From positions 1 through 32,366 of the forward strand of contig JAUPTY010000006.1 of the NCBI GenBank assembly GCA_030917845.1: a stretch of 32,366 nt of DNA. Direction: 5' to 3'. The position numbers and the translations under genes were made by a program. The notes below the pieces were generated by a model that had not been told where the DNA came from, did no database searches, and worked only from the letters and a program-made list of their open reading frames with translations. Positions 1 through 9,076 of the stretch are shown piece after piece; positions within the stretch are counted from its first letter, which is position 1; each line of letters starts with the position of its first letter. Source of the DNA: Actinomycetota bacterium (GTDB lineage Bacteria; Actinomycetota; Thermoleophilia; Solirubrobacterales; 70-9).

Positions 1-65
1 AGCAGGAAACAGATCGTGCGGAGCTTCCGCGTGATCCTTCCCCGGCGCTAGGCCGGACCGGATCC

Positions 66-1502
66 CTAAAGGCCGAGGTGCTGGCGCAGCAGGCGGTTGA
101 CTTCGCCGCCGTCGGCCCGGCCCTGGGCGGCCTTCATCACGGCTCCGACCAGAGCGCCGATCGCCTTTTCGTTTCCTGAACGAACCTGTTCGACCGGCTT
201 CGGGTTGTCCTCGATCGCCTGGATGACGATCTTTTCGAGCTCACCTGAATCGGAGATCTGCTCGAGGCCCTTCTCGGCAACAACCGTTTCCGGGTCGGCA
301 CCGTCAGAGACCATCGACTCGAGCACGGTCTTGCCGGCACCGTGGGAAATCTTCCGGTCGTTGACCAGCCCGATCAGCGTGGCCAGCGAAGCGGGATCAA
401 CCTTGGCCTCGGCCAGCGGGATGTCACCCTGCTTCCTCAGTTCGGCAGCAAACTCGCCGGTCACCCAGTTGGCCGCAACCCTGGGATCGATTCCGTCGCG
501 GGACTCGAGAACGCCCTCGAAGTACTCGGCCCAGTCGACCTCGAACGAGAGCAGGAGCGCCGCCTGCTCGTTCACGCCGAGCCCTTCGTAACGGGCGGCC
601 CGGGCCGCGGGCAGCTCCGGCAATGAGGCTTTCGCCTCTTCGATCATGGCCTGGGTCGGAATTACCTGCACCAGATCGGGTTCCGGGAGATAGCGGTAGT
701 CGTGCGCCTCTTCCTTCGACCGCAGCGAATGGAGCTCACCGGTCGCAGGATCGAAGTGGAGGGTCTCCTGGACCACTGTGCCGCCAGAGGCGACGATCTC
801 CTTCTGGCGGGCGACCTCGGCCTCGATGCCACGCTCGATGAAGCGGAATGAGTTCATGTTCTTCATCTCGGTCTTGGTGCCGAGTTCTTCGGAACCGACC
901 GGGCGGATCGAAACATTGGCGTCGCAGCGGAGCGAGCCCTCCTCCATGTTCACATCGGATACTCCGAGCTGTTTGATGGTGGCGCGCAGCAGCTGGCCCC
1001 ATTCCCGCACCTGGGCGCCGGACCTGAGATCCGGTTCGGTGACGATCTCGACCAGCGGGGTGCCGCCACGGTTGAAATCAACCAGTGAGGCCTCGGAACC
1101 CTGGATCCGGCCGGCGCCGCCTGTGTGGATGGTCTTGGCCGCATCTTCCTCGAGGTGGGCATGGTGGATCCGCACGTCGCCCAGTCGACCGTTGACCGCA
1201 AAGGGAGTGGCTGCCTGGGTGATCTGGTAGGCCTTGGGGTTGTCCGGATAGAAGTAGTTCTTACGGTCGAAGGTCGAGACCGGGGAAAGGTCGCAGCCAA
1301 GCGCGGCACCGATCTGAAGCGCGTACTCGATCGCCTTGGCATTCGGAACCGGCAGCACACCGGGCAGGGCCAGACAGACCGGGCAGGTGTGGACGTTCGG
1401 ATCGTCCCCGAACGAAAGCTCGCAGCCGCAGAACATCTTCGTTCTGGTCGAAAGCTGGACGTGGATCTCCAAGCCGATCACCGCTTCGTATTCAGTGCTC
1501 AA
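66..1502 (-). CDS. gatB: Aspartyl/glutamyl-tRNA(Asn/Gln) amidotransferase subunit B; TTG start overlapping the gatA stop (TTGA)
   Basis: EAVIGLEIHVQLSTRTKMFCGC, CPVCLALPGVLPVPN and C-terminal tail domain; adjacent to gatA and gatC. Confidence 0.97.
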   Translation of the reverse strand: MSTEYEAVIGLEIHVQLSTRTKMFCGCELSFGDDPNVHTCPVCLALPGVLPVPNAKAIEYALQIGAALGCDLSPVSTFDRKNYFYPDNPKAYQITQAATPFAVNGRLGDVRIHHAHLEEDAAKTIHTGGAGRIQGSEASLVDFNRGGTPLVEIVTEPDLRSGAQVREWGQLLRATIKQLGVSDVNMEEGSLRCDANVSIRPVGSEELGTKTEMKNMNSFRFIERGIEAEVARQKEIVASGGTVVQETLHFDPATGELHSLRSKEEAHDYRYLPEPDLVQVIPTQAMIEEAKASLPELPAARAARYEGLGVNEQAALLLSFEVDWAEYFEGVLESRDGIDPRVAANWVTGEFAAELRKQGDIPLAEAKVDPASLATLIGLVNDRKISHGAGKTVLESMVSDGADPETVVAEKGLEQISDSGELEKIVIQAIEDNPKPVEQVRSGNEKAIGALVGAVMKAAQGRADGGEVNRLLRQHLGL

Positions 1503-2959
1503 TTGACGCCCCCTTCGAGGGCCGGTGAGCCATCGAACTCAATCGCCGCTTCCAGCGCGAAGGCAGCTTCGAGCAGCTTCTGCTCGGCGAACGCTGGAGC
1601 AGCGATCTGAAAACCAACCGGGAGTTCAGGCCCTCCCCCATCCGGCTCGGCCAGTCCGGCCGGGATCGAGATCGCGGGAATGCCGGCCAGCGACATCGGC
1701 ACCGTGAAGAGATCGCTCTGGTACATCGTCCAGGGATCCTTGGTCTTCTCGCCCAGTTTGAAGGCGACGGTCGGCGAGGTCGGCGTGACCACGAAGTCGA
1801 CCGATCCGAAGGCGTTGTCGAAGTCCTCGACGATCCGGGTCCGTACCCGCTGGGCGCGGCCGTAATAGGCGTCGTAGTAGCCCGAGGAAAGGGCGTAGGT
1901 ACCAAGCATGATCCGGCGCTTCACTTCCGGCCCGAAGCCGTCTTCGCGGGTCACTTCATACATCGAGAGCAGGTCTTCGTCACTGGACCGGAGCCCGTAA
2001 CGGACGCCGTCGTAGCGGGAAAGATTCGTGGAAGCCTCAGCCGGCGCCAGCACGTAGTAGGCGGAGATCGCATGCCCGGCATGCGGCAGTTCGATGTCGA
2101 CGATGGTGCCGCCGAGTTCGGCGATGCGGATCAGGGTGTCCTCGAACCGGGCCAGCACACCTGACTCGATTCCTGCGCCGATCAGCCCACGCGGAACCCC
2201 GAAGGTGAGTCCGTCGAGGCGCTCGGCGGTCGGGGAAACGATTCCGCCCTCGATCCCGACCGAAGTCGAGTCCATTTCATCACGGCCCTGCAGGGTGGCC
2301 AGCAGCAGCGCCGAGTCGGTCACATCCCGGGTCAGCGGTCCGCATTGGTCCAGCGAGGAGGCGAAGGCGATCATTCCGTAACGAGAGATGGCACCGTAGG
2401 TCGGCTTGAGTCCGACGATGCCGCAGAAGCCCGCCGGCTGGCGGATAGACCCGCCGGTGTCAGTTCCGAGCGCCCAGGGGGCCAGACCGCCGGCAACTAC
2501 AGCCGCCGACCCACCCGAGGAACCGCCCGGCACCCGGCCCCTGTCCCAGGGGTTGAGGCTCGGCCCGTAGGCAGAGTTCTCATTCGACGAACCCATCGCG
2601 AACTCGTCCATGTTGGTCTTGCCAAGCATCGGCAGGCCGGCCTCTGTAAGACGGCTCACGGAAGTGGACGTATAGGGCGGGATGTATCCATCGAGGATCC
2701 GGGAAGCCGCCGTGGTTGGCACCCCTTCGGTACAGAAAATGTCCTTGATCGCCACAGGAACTCCGGCCAGGGGGCCGCCGGAGCCTCTAATGCCGGCCCG
2801 TGCAGATTCGCGGTCTGCCTTCCAGAGGTAGCCATTCAGTTCGTCTGCGGCGACCCGGTCAAGCCAGAAGTCGAGCACCTCACCGGCATCAACTTCGCCT
2901 GAGTCGATCATTGCCGCGGTTTCAGCACCGCTGGCTGCGAGCAATTCGTTTACGGCCAT
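1499..2959 (-). CDS. gatA: Aspartyl/glutamyl-tRNA(Asn/Gln) amidotransferase subunit A (amidase signature)
   Basis: GVPVAIKDIFCTEGVPTTAASRIL, GGSSGGSAAVVAGG, GTDTGGSIRQPAGFCGIVGLKPTYG motifs. Confidence 0.97.
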   Translation of the reverse strand: MAVNELLAASGAETAAMIDSGEVDAGEVLDFWLDRVAADELNGYLWKADRESARAGIRGSGGPLAGVPVAIKDIFCTEGVPTTAASRILDGYIPPYTSTSVSRLTEAGLPMLGKTNMDEFAMGSSNENSAYGPSLNPWDRGRVPGGSSGGSAAVVAGGLAPWALGTDTGGSIRQPAGFCGIVGLKPTYGAISRYGMIAFASSLDQCGPLTRDVTDSALLLATLQGRDEMDSTSVGIEGGIVSPTAERLDGLTFGVPRGLIGAGIESGVLARFEDTLIRIAELGGTIVDIELPHAGHAISAYYVLAPAEASTNLSRYDGVRYGLRSSDEDLLSMYEVTREDGFGPEVKRRIMLGTYALSSGYYDAYYGRAQRVRTRIVEDFDNAFGSVDFVVTPTSPTVAFKLGEKTKDPWTMYQSDLFTVPMSLAGIPAISIPAGLAEPDGGGPELPVGFQIAAPAFAEQKLLEAAFALEAAIEFDGSPALEGGVN

Positions 2960-2961
2960 GT

Positions 2962-3252
2962 TCAGGCCTCCGCCTGCGGTGAAGGCACCCGGAAAGCGCC
3001 GTCGTGGGGATCGGGCGCCTGCGAGAGCGCCACCTCCCGATCAAGGCTTGGTCGCGGCTCGTCGGCCCGGAGGACGTTCTCGAGGGGCACCACGTGGGAA
3101 GTTGGTTCCACTCCCTCGATGTCGACCTCGGCCAGCTTGTCCACGTGGTCGAGGATCGAGGCCAGCTCCCCGGTGAGGATGTCTATTTCGTCTTCACTCA
3201 GCCGTAACCGCGAGAGGCGGGCGACGTGCAGGACCTGTTCGCGCTCAATCAC
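2962..3252 (-). CDS. gatC: Aspartyl/glutamyl-tRNA(Asn/Gln) amidotransferase subunit C; GTG start
   Basis: HVARLSRLRLSEDEI...L..ILDHVDKLAEVDIEGVEPTSHV...LRADEP, typical GatC; directly upstream of gatA. Confidence 0.94.
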   Translation of the reverse strand: MIEREQVLHVARLSRLRLSEDEIDILTGELASILDHVDKLAEVDIEGVEPTSHVVPLENVLRADEPRPSLDREVALSQAPDPHDGAFRVPSPQAEA

Positions 3253-3298
3253 GAGGCTGAGTCTATGGACGGCGCTGCGGGGGCGTCAGTCCGACGCT

Positions 3299-3673
3299 TC
3301 AGACTTCTCGCGCGACACTTCGCCAGACCGAAAAGCTGGTCAGAACGATCCCGGCGAGGGCCAGCCAGAAGCCCGTTTCGAAGCCACCCTCGGGCGGAAA
3401 GAATGCCTTGATCAACAGGACGATCGAGAAGAGCAGCGAGACCGTCCAGAGAGTCGTCTCGTAGACGATCGGCACATTGGTCCGGCTGCTCGAGATCACG
3501 ATGACAGGCAGGGCGACTGCCGCAACTGCAATCAACAGCAGGACCAGATCGAGGACGCCGGGAGACGAGATTGCTGACGCGTCTCCCTGCCAGGGGAGCA
3601 TCAGGCTGGCAAGGATGACCAGTCCGAACAGTCCGGCCAGCCATTCCCCGGCGCGAGCCCGTGAGAGCTTCAC
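3299..3673 (-). CDS. Uncharacterised small membrane protein, about 4 predicted TM helices; GTG start overlaps folD stop (GTGA)
   Basis: Four hydrophobic segments (WLAGLFGLVILASLML, VLDLVLLLIAVAAVALPVIVIS, LWTVSLLFSIVLLIKAFF, FWLALAGIVLTSFSVW); translational overlap with folD. Confidence 0.75.
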   Translation of the reverse strand: MKLSRARAGEWLAGLFGLVILASLMLPWQGDASAISSPGVLDLVLLLIAVAAVALPVIVISSSRTNVPIVYETTLWTVSLLFSIVLLIKAFFPPEGGFETGFWLALAGIVLTSFSVWRSVAREV

Positions 3674-4521
3674 TTCGCCCTCGCTTTCGCCGCGGCAAGG
3701 GTGTTGACCATGAGCAGCGCGATCGTCATCGGACCGACCCCCCCGGGAACCGGCGTGATCGCCCCGGCAACTTCGGCGGCGGCTTCAAAGTCGACGTCCC
3801 CTTTCAGGCCGTCGTCCGTGCGGTTGATTCCGACATCGATCACCGTGGCGCCCGGCTTCACGTGCTCTGCACCGAGCAGGCCGGGCACCCCGACCGCAGC
3901 GATCAGAATGTCGGCCCTCGAGCAGACTCCTGGCAAATCCCGGGTCCTTGAATGGGCGGCAGTCACAGTTGCGTTGCGTCCGAGCAACAGACTGATCAGT
4001 GGCCTGCCGACCAGATTGGATCGCCCCACGATCACCGCTTCGGCGCCCTCTATTTCGGTCCCGGCATGGTCGAGAAGTTCAATCACCCCGGCCGGGGTAC
4101 AGGGGACCAGACCAGGCCGGCCTCCGGCAAGAAGACCGGCGTTGGTGGCGGTCAGACCGTCCACGTCCTTGGTCGGATCGATCGCCGCAATGACAGCGTC
4201 GGCATCGATGTGATCAGGTGGCGGCAGCTGAACGAGGATCCCGTCGACCTCGTCATCGTCCCCGAGCGCCTTTACGAGAGTCACCAGATCCTGCTGGCTG
4301 GTGTCGGCCGGAAGTTCATGGTGCACCGAGCCGATCCCTGCCGCTTCACAGGCCTTGTGCTTGTTTGCGACATAGACGTGGGATGCCGGATCGTCACCGA
4401 CCAGCACCGTGGCCAGAACCGGCTGATGGCCGCCGGCCGCGATGAAGTCTGCGACCTCGCCGGCCACCCGCTCACGGACCTCCGCCGAAACCTGCCTGCC
4501 ATCAATCACTTCCGCGCTCAA
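3670..4521 (-). CDS. folD: Methylenetetrahydrofolate dehydrogenase/cyclohydrolase; TTG start at 4521 preferred over the track start at 4608
   Basis: SAEVIDGRQVSAEVRERV, GILVQLPPPDHID, DPTKDVDGL, VPCTPAGVIELL, GRSNLVGRP, TPVPGGVGPMTIALLM; the longer ORF start would overlap pcrA by 53 nt, and GGAAGG precedes TTG. Confidence 0.93.
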   Translation of the reverse strand: MSAEVIDGRQVSAEVRERVAGEVADFIAAGGHQPVLATVLVGDDPASHVYVANKHKACEAAGIGSVHHELPADTSQQDLVTLVKALGDDDEVDGILVQLPPPDHIDADAVIAAIDPTKDVDGLTATNAGLLAGGRPGLVPCTPAGVIELLDHAGTEIEGAEAVIVGRSNLVGRPLISLLLGRNATVTAAHSRTRDLPGVCSRADILIAAVGVPGLLGAEHVKPGATVIDVGINRTDDGLKGDVDFEAAAEVAGAITPVPGGVGPMTIALLMVNTLAAAKARAK

Positions 4522-4555
4522 TTCCGCACACCTTCCGTAAACATTTTTTCCATTC

Positions 4556-6880
4556 TCAGACCGACCGCCGCTGGATCGGCGCGTACTCGGCCATAAGTTT
4601 CCGTTCACTGCCGTCGCTTGCGAAGCGGACCAGAATCACTCCTCCGGGCTCCGTACCGGTCACGACACCGTCGCCGAAAGAAGCGTGGGTCACATCATCC
4701 CCGACCTCGAACCTGACTGCCGTACCGGGCTCGATCGGGCTCGCCGCAGGACCAGCACCTCGGCTGGAGCGGCCCGGTGCCTGATAGCTCCGGGCGCGCC
4801 CGGTGCCGCCATAGCTGGAGCCCTGGTAGCCGCTGGTGAAGCCGCCCTGGCCGACCGCCGAGCCCTGGTGATGGATCAGGGATGCCGGCAATTCATCGAG
4901 GAAGCGCGAAGGCATGGTCGGCTCCGACCTGCCCCCGAACATCCGCCTGGTCCTGGCGCTGGTCAGGTAGAGCCGCTTTCTGGCCCGGGTGATTCCGACG
5001 TAACAGAGCCGGCGTTCCTCCTCTTCCTCGCCCTCGTCAAGAGCACGCTGATGGGGAAACACTCCATCTTCGCAGCCAATGATGAAGACCGTGTCGTATT
5101 CGAGACCCTTGGCGTTATGCAGCGTCATCAGGGTCAGGAGCTCTTCCTTTTTGGTCAGCTTGTCCTGCTCCGAATAGAGCGAAATCTGCTGGAGAAACTC
5201 TTCCAGCGGGGGCACATCGCTGTCGCCTTCGAGGGCCCGGTTGGTGTCGAATTCCCCGGCGACTCCGATCAGTTCCCTCAGGTTCTCGACCCTGCCCTCG
5301 GCCTCGACCGTGCGTTCCGCCTCCAGGGCCTCGAGGTAACCGGTGTGGGTCAGTACCTTTTCCAGCAGATCGGCCAGCGGCCGGCCTTCGACCGCTTTCT
5401 TCAGGTTGTCCATCGTCCCCTGGAATTCGGAAACCGCACGGATCGCCGCGGTGCCGAGTCCCGGCACTGATTCGACCGCACCGGCCACATCCCAGATGTC
5501 ATCGCCGGTCGTATTGGCGAAAGCCAGGATGCGCCCCTGGGTCGTGTTGCCGATCCCCCGCTTGGGCGAGTTGACGATGCGGCTGAAGGCCACAGAATCG
5601 GAAGGGTTGGCGATGTACTGCAGGTAGGCCATCGCATCCTTGATCTCAGCCCGGTCGTAGAACCTGGTTCCGCCAATCACCCGGTAAGCGGTGCCGAACC
5701 GGACCAGCGTGTCTTCAAGGACCCGGCTCATCGCGTTCATGCGGTAGAAGACCGCGACATCAAGTGGCGAAGAGCCCTCTTCCTCGATCAAACGCTCGAT
5801 CTCTCCCGCCACCCACCGGGCCTCCTCGTGCTCGTCACCGAGCCGGACGACTTCGATCTCCTCGCCCTGGCCGAGGTCCGTCCAGAGCTTTTTTGGCCGT
5901 CGGTCGCGGTTGTTCCCGACCACTTCATTGGCCGCCGAGAGGATGGTCTGGGTCGAGCGGTAGTTCTGCTCGAGCTTGACCACCTTCGCGTCCGGGAAGT
6001 CCTTCTCGAAATCGAGGATGTTGCGGATGTCGGCATGCCGGAACCCGTAGATCGACTGGTCTTCGTCACCGACCACGGTCAGGTTGCGATGCTCGCCGGA
6101 GAGCAGCTGAAGCAGGCGATACTGGGCGTGGTTGGTGTCCTGGTATTCGTCAACCAGCACATAGCGGAACGCCCTCCGCCAGCGCGCAAGAACCTCGGGA
6201 AAGAGTTCGAGCACGTTGACCATCCGGAAAAGCAGGTCATCGAAATCCATTGCATTCGATTCGAGCATCCGCTGCTCGTAGAGGGCATAGACCCCGGCGG
6301 CGGTGTCTTCGAAATAGGAGCCGCCGCGCTGCTTGAACTCTTCGGGATCGATCAGCTCGTTCTTCGCCCCGGAGATCGCGTTCTTTATCGCCCGGGCAGG
6401 GAATCGTTTCGGATCGACGTCGAGCTCCTCCATGACCCGCTTGATCATGCGAATTGAATCGGACTCGTCGTAGATGGTGAAAGCACGCGCATAGCCGAGC
6501 CGTTCGGCATCTCCCCGGAGCATGCGTCCGCAGGCCGAATGGAAGGTGGTGACCATCATCGCCCGGGCCCGAGAGCCGATCAGCTCTTCCACCCGGTCCC
6601 GCATTTCGGTTGCCGCCCGGTTCGTAAAGGTGATCGCGAGAATCTCTCCCGGCCTGGCCCGGCGGGTAGCGAGCAGGTGGACAATCCGGTGGGTAAGGAC
6701 CCTCGTCTTGCCGGATCCGGCCCCGGCTATGACCAGCAACGGCCCGTCGCCGTACTCGACTGCCTCCCGCTGGGGCGGATTCAGACCGTCGGCGAAGAGG
6801 TGGGCCGGTGCCCCGGCCCCTGCCTCATCCGGGCCGGGTGAGTCGGGCACGCCGCCCTCGAAGTTTGAAAGCGCTTCCAC
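4556..6880 (-). CDS. pcrA: UvrD/Rep/PcrA-type superfamily 1 DNA helicase; GTG start
   Basis: LNPPQREAVEYGDGPLLVIAGAGSGKTRVLTHRI (Q and Walker A motifs), VLVDEYQDTNHAQY, VGDEDQSIYGFRHAD, LEQNYRST, TLHNAKGLEYDTVFIIGCEDGVFPH. Confidence 0.95.
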   Translation of the reverse strand: MEALSNFEGGVPDSPGPDEAGAGAPAHLFADGLNPPQREAVEYGDGPLLVIAGAGSGKTRVLTHRIVHLLATRRARPGEILAITFTNRAATEMRDRVEELIGSRARAMMVTTFHSACGRMLRGDAERLGYARAFTIYDESDSIRMIKRVMEELDVDPKRFPARAIKNAISGAKNELIDPEEFKQRGGSYFEDTAAGVYALYEQRMLESNAMDFDDLLFRMVNVLELFPEVLARWRRAFRYVLVDEYQDTNHAQYRLLQLLSGEHRNLTVVGDEDQSIYGFRHADIRNILDFEKDFPDAKVVKLEQNYRSTQTILSAANEVVGNNRDRRPKKLWTDLGQGEEIEVVRLGDEHEEARWVAGEIERLIEEEGSSPLDVAVFYRMNAMSRVLEDTLVRFGTAYRVIGGTRFYDRAEIKDAMAYLQYIANPSDSVAFSRIVNSPKRGIGNTTQGRILAFANTTGDDIWDVAGAVESVPGLGTAAIRAVSEFQGTMDNLKKAVEGRPLADLLEKVLTHTGYLEALEAERTVEAEGRVENLRELIGVAGEFDTNRALEGDSDVPPLEEFLQQISLYSEQDKLTKKEELLTLMTLHNAKGLEYDTVFIIGCEDGVFPHQRALDEGEEEEERRLCYVGITRARKRLYLTSARTRRMFGGRSEPTMPSRFLDELPASLIHHQGSAVGQGGFTSGYQGSSYGGTGRARSYQAPGRSSRGAGPAASPIEPGTAVRFEVGDDVTHASFGDGVVTGTEPGGVILVRFASDGSERKLMAEYAPIQRRSV

Positions 6881-6930
6881 CCGTCGAGGATATCCATCAT
6901 CGCGGCGGGGGCGATAGCGACTCGGAGGGG

Positions 6931-6947
6931 CTCAGCCCCCGGCTGAG
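6931..6947. repeat. 7-bp perfect stem, 3-nt loop hairpin (CTCAGCC-CCC-GGCTGAG) overlapping the cysE 3' end
   Basis: Read directly from sequence; no clear T-tract, so the terminator role is uncertain. Confidence 0.5.
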
Positions 6948-7669
6948 GAACGTCCCTTTTTCGGCTCCCCATGGGGATCGTCGTCATCAGGCCGGGGATC
7001 ACCGGAAAGCTCGGCGACCTGCTTTTCAAGTTCCTTGATCCGGGCCGAAAGTGACTTGACCGCGTCCTGGAGCGGATCCGGCAGGTGAATCCAGTCGGCG
7101 TCAGGGCCATCGGTGACCTTCCGGCCTTCAACCCTGACCGGATGCCCCGGGTTACCGACGACCGTCGATCTCGGGGGAACGTCCTCGACGACCACGGAGT
7201 TCGCACCGACCTTGGCCCCGTGGCCTACCTGTATCGGCCCGAGCAGCTTCGCCCCGGATCCGATCGTCACGTTGTCCTCAATCGTCGGGTGGCGCTTTCC
7301 GGCCTGAAACCCGGTTCCTCCCAGAGTGACGCCCTGATAAAGCGTCACGTTCTCTCCGATTTCGGTGGTTTCACCGATCACGACCCCTGAGCCGTGATCG
7401 ATGAAAAGTCCCGGACCGATTTTTGCCCCGGGATGGATCTCGATTCCGGTGATCACCCGGCTCAGATAGGAAACGGCCAGCGGCAGCAAGGGCACTCCTG
7501 CACGGTGAAGCCGGTTGGACAGCCGGTACGCGAGCTGGGCCTGTACCCCGGGCCAGGTCAGCAGAATCTCAAGGCTCGAGGCCTCTGCGGTCGCGGGGTC
7601 ACGACCGCGGGCAGCGGCGATGTGGGAGCGCACGCCCCCGAAGGTCCGGCTGATCAGGTCATCGGCCAC
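6932..7669 (-). CDS. cysE: Serine O-acetyltransferase
   Basis: GIEIHPGAKIGPGLFIDHGSGVVIGETTEIGENVTLYQGVTLGGTG left-handed beta-helix hexapeptide repeats; next to cysK. Confidence 0.93.
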   Translation of the reverse strand: MADDLISRTFGGVRSHIAAARGRDPATAEASSLEILLTWPGVQAQLAYRLSNRLHRAGVPLLPLAVSYLSRVITGIEIHPGAKIGPGLFIDHGSGVVIGETTEIGENVTLYQGVTLGGTGFQAGKRHPTIEDNVTIGSGAKLLGPIQVGHGAKVGANSVVVEDVPPRSTVVGNPGHPVRVEGRKVTDGPDADWIHLPDPLQDAVKSLSARIKELEKQVAELSGDPRPDDDDPHGEPKKGRSSAGG

Positions 7670-7698
7670 CGGGAAAGCCTAGAGCCCTCCCGGCGTGA

Positions 7699-8619
7699 TC
7701 AGGTTGCGAAGAAAGGAAGTGACATGTATCGGTCGCCGCTGTCACAGATCACGGTGACGATTCGGCCGCCCGCAAGTTCGGGCCGGCCAGCCAGTTCCAG
7801 CGCCGCGTGGACGTTGGCACCAGCGGAGATCCCCCCGAGGATCCCTTCCGTCGCCGCCAGACTGCGTGCCGTTCGAAGCGCATCATCGTCACTGACCGGG
7901 ATCACCTCGTCAACCAGGTCCATCTCGAGCACTTCCGGAACGAACCCTGCACCGATGCCCTGAATGCGGTGAGGACCCATCCGGCCGCCGGAAAGGACTG
8001 GTGAGGATGCCGGCTCGACCGCAAATATGCGGGCGTCCGATCCCTGATCCTTGAGGTAACGGGCAACGCCGGTGATCGTGCCTCCCGTGCCCACGCCACA
8101 GACGAAGGCATCCACCTCACCACCTGTGTCGGTCCAGACTTCCGGACCGGTGGACCGGAAATGAGCCTCCGGATTGGCGGGATTGGAGAACTGGAGCGGC
8201 ATGAATCCCCCACGCTCGACAGCCAGTTTCTCGGCCAGGGAAACGGCCTCGTCCATGCCGCCCATCGAGGAGGTCTCCACCACTTCGGCCCCGTAAGCCC
8301 GCAGCAGTTTTGACCGCTCACGGCTCATGCCCTCCGGCATGGTGAGGATCAGCTCGTAGCCCCGGGCTGCGCAGATCATCGCCAAAGCGATTCCGGTGTT
8401 GCCGCTGGTCGGCTCAACCACGACCGACTCTCCGCGAACAAGAAGACCCTTCGCTTCGGCCGCACCGATCATCGCGGCACCAATCCGGTCCTTGACCGAG
8501 CCCCCGGGATTGAAGTACTCGAGCTTGGCGCAGATCTGGGCGTCAAGTCCATCGGCTATCCGGGCAAGCCAGACCAGTGGCGTTCCGCCGACGGTCGCTG
8601 ATGCCTGTGGCGCGATCAA
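7699..8619 (-). CDS. cysK: Cysteine synthase / O-acetylserine sulfhydrylase, PLP-dependent
   Basis: [16 protein letters not shown] (PLP Lys), [49 protein letters not shown]. Confidence 0.95.
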   Translation of the reverse strand: MIAPQASATVGGTPLVWLARIADGLDAQICAKLEYFNPGGSVKDRIGAAMIGAAEAKGLLVRGESVVVEPTSGNTGIALAMICAARGYELILTMPEGMSRERSKLLRAYGAEVVETSSMGGMDEAVSLAEKLAVERGGFMPLQFSNPANPEAHFRSTGPEVWTDTGGEVDAFVCGVGTGGTITGVARYLKDQGSDARIFAVEPASSPVLSGGRMGPHRIQGIGAGFVPEVLEMDLVDEVIPVSDDDALRTARSLAATEGILGGISAGANVHAALELAGRPELAGGRIVTVICDSGDRYMSLPFFAT

Positions 8620-9014
8620 ATGAAGTACATCCTTGCCGCAGCGTCTTCGGCTTCGCGTTCGTAGAGGTCAGCGATCGTGGTCTCGCCGAAAACGCCGCGC
8701 AACGACCGCACGCCTTCCGCCCAGATCCCGCCGGCTTCGTCGGCTTCCTGGCCGACTTTCCCGTCCAGTGCCTGAACCACTTCAAGGACCGTTATCTCGT
8801 TGGCCGGCCGGGAAAGGATGTACCCACCCTTGCTTCCCCGGCGGCTGGTCAGAATTCCGGCCCGGCGCAATGTCGAGAAGAGCTGTTCGAGGAACTGGTC
8901 CGGGATGTTCCTCCGCTCCGCCAGTTCCTTGACCGGCATGGGCCGGTCACCGGCTCCTGCCAGTTCGACCAGCGCCACCACGGCGTAGCGCGATTTCGAT
9001 GTAACCGAGATCAC
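8616..9014 (-). CDS. Rrf2-family transcriptional regulator, cysteine-free (CymR-like rather than IscR-like); GTG start
   Basis: [72 protein letters not shown]; stop overlaps the cysK start. Confidence 0.92.
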   Translation of the reverse strand: MISVTSKSRYAVVALVELAGAGDRPMPVKELAERRNIPDQFLEQLFSTLRRAGILTSRRGSKGGYILSRPANEITVLEVVQALDGKVGQEADEAGGIWAEGVRSLRGVFGETTIADLYEREAEDAAARMYFI

Positions 9015-9076
9015 GGCACCCTTTCTATCGCATCAACGGAAAGAAAGCAGAGTAACCCAGTCAGAAATTAGGGAAT

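Noticed and set aside
1-65. Possible terminator or gene fragment left of gatB (GCGGA-GCT-TCCGC hairpin)
   Set aside because: Only a 5-bp stem, no U-tract and too little sequence before the window edge to judge.
4522-4608. Track start of folD at 4608
   Set aside because: Overlaps pcrA by 53 nt and adds a non-homologous N-terminus; TTG at 4521 with an upstream GGAAGG fits the family N-terminus better.
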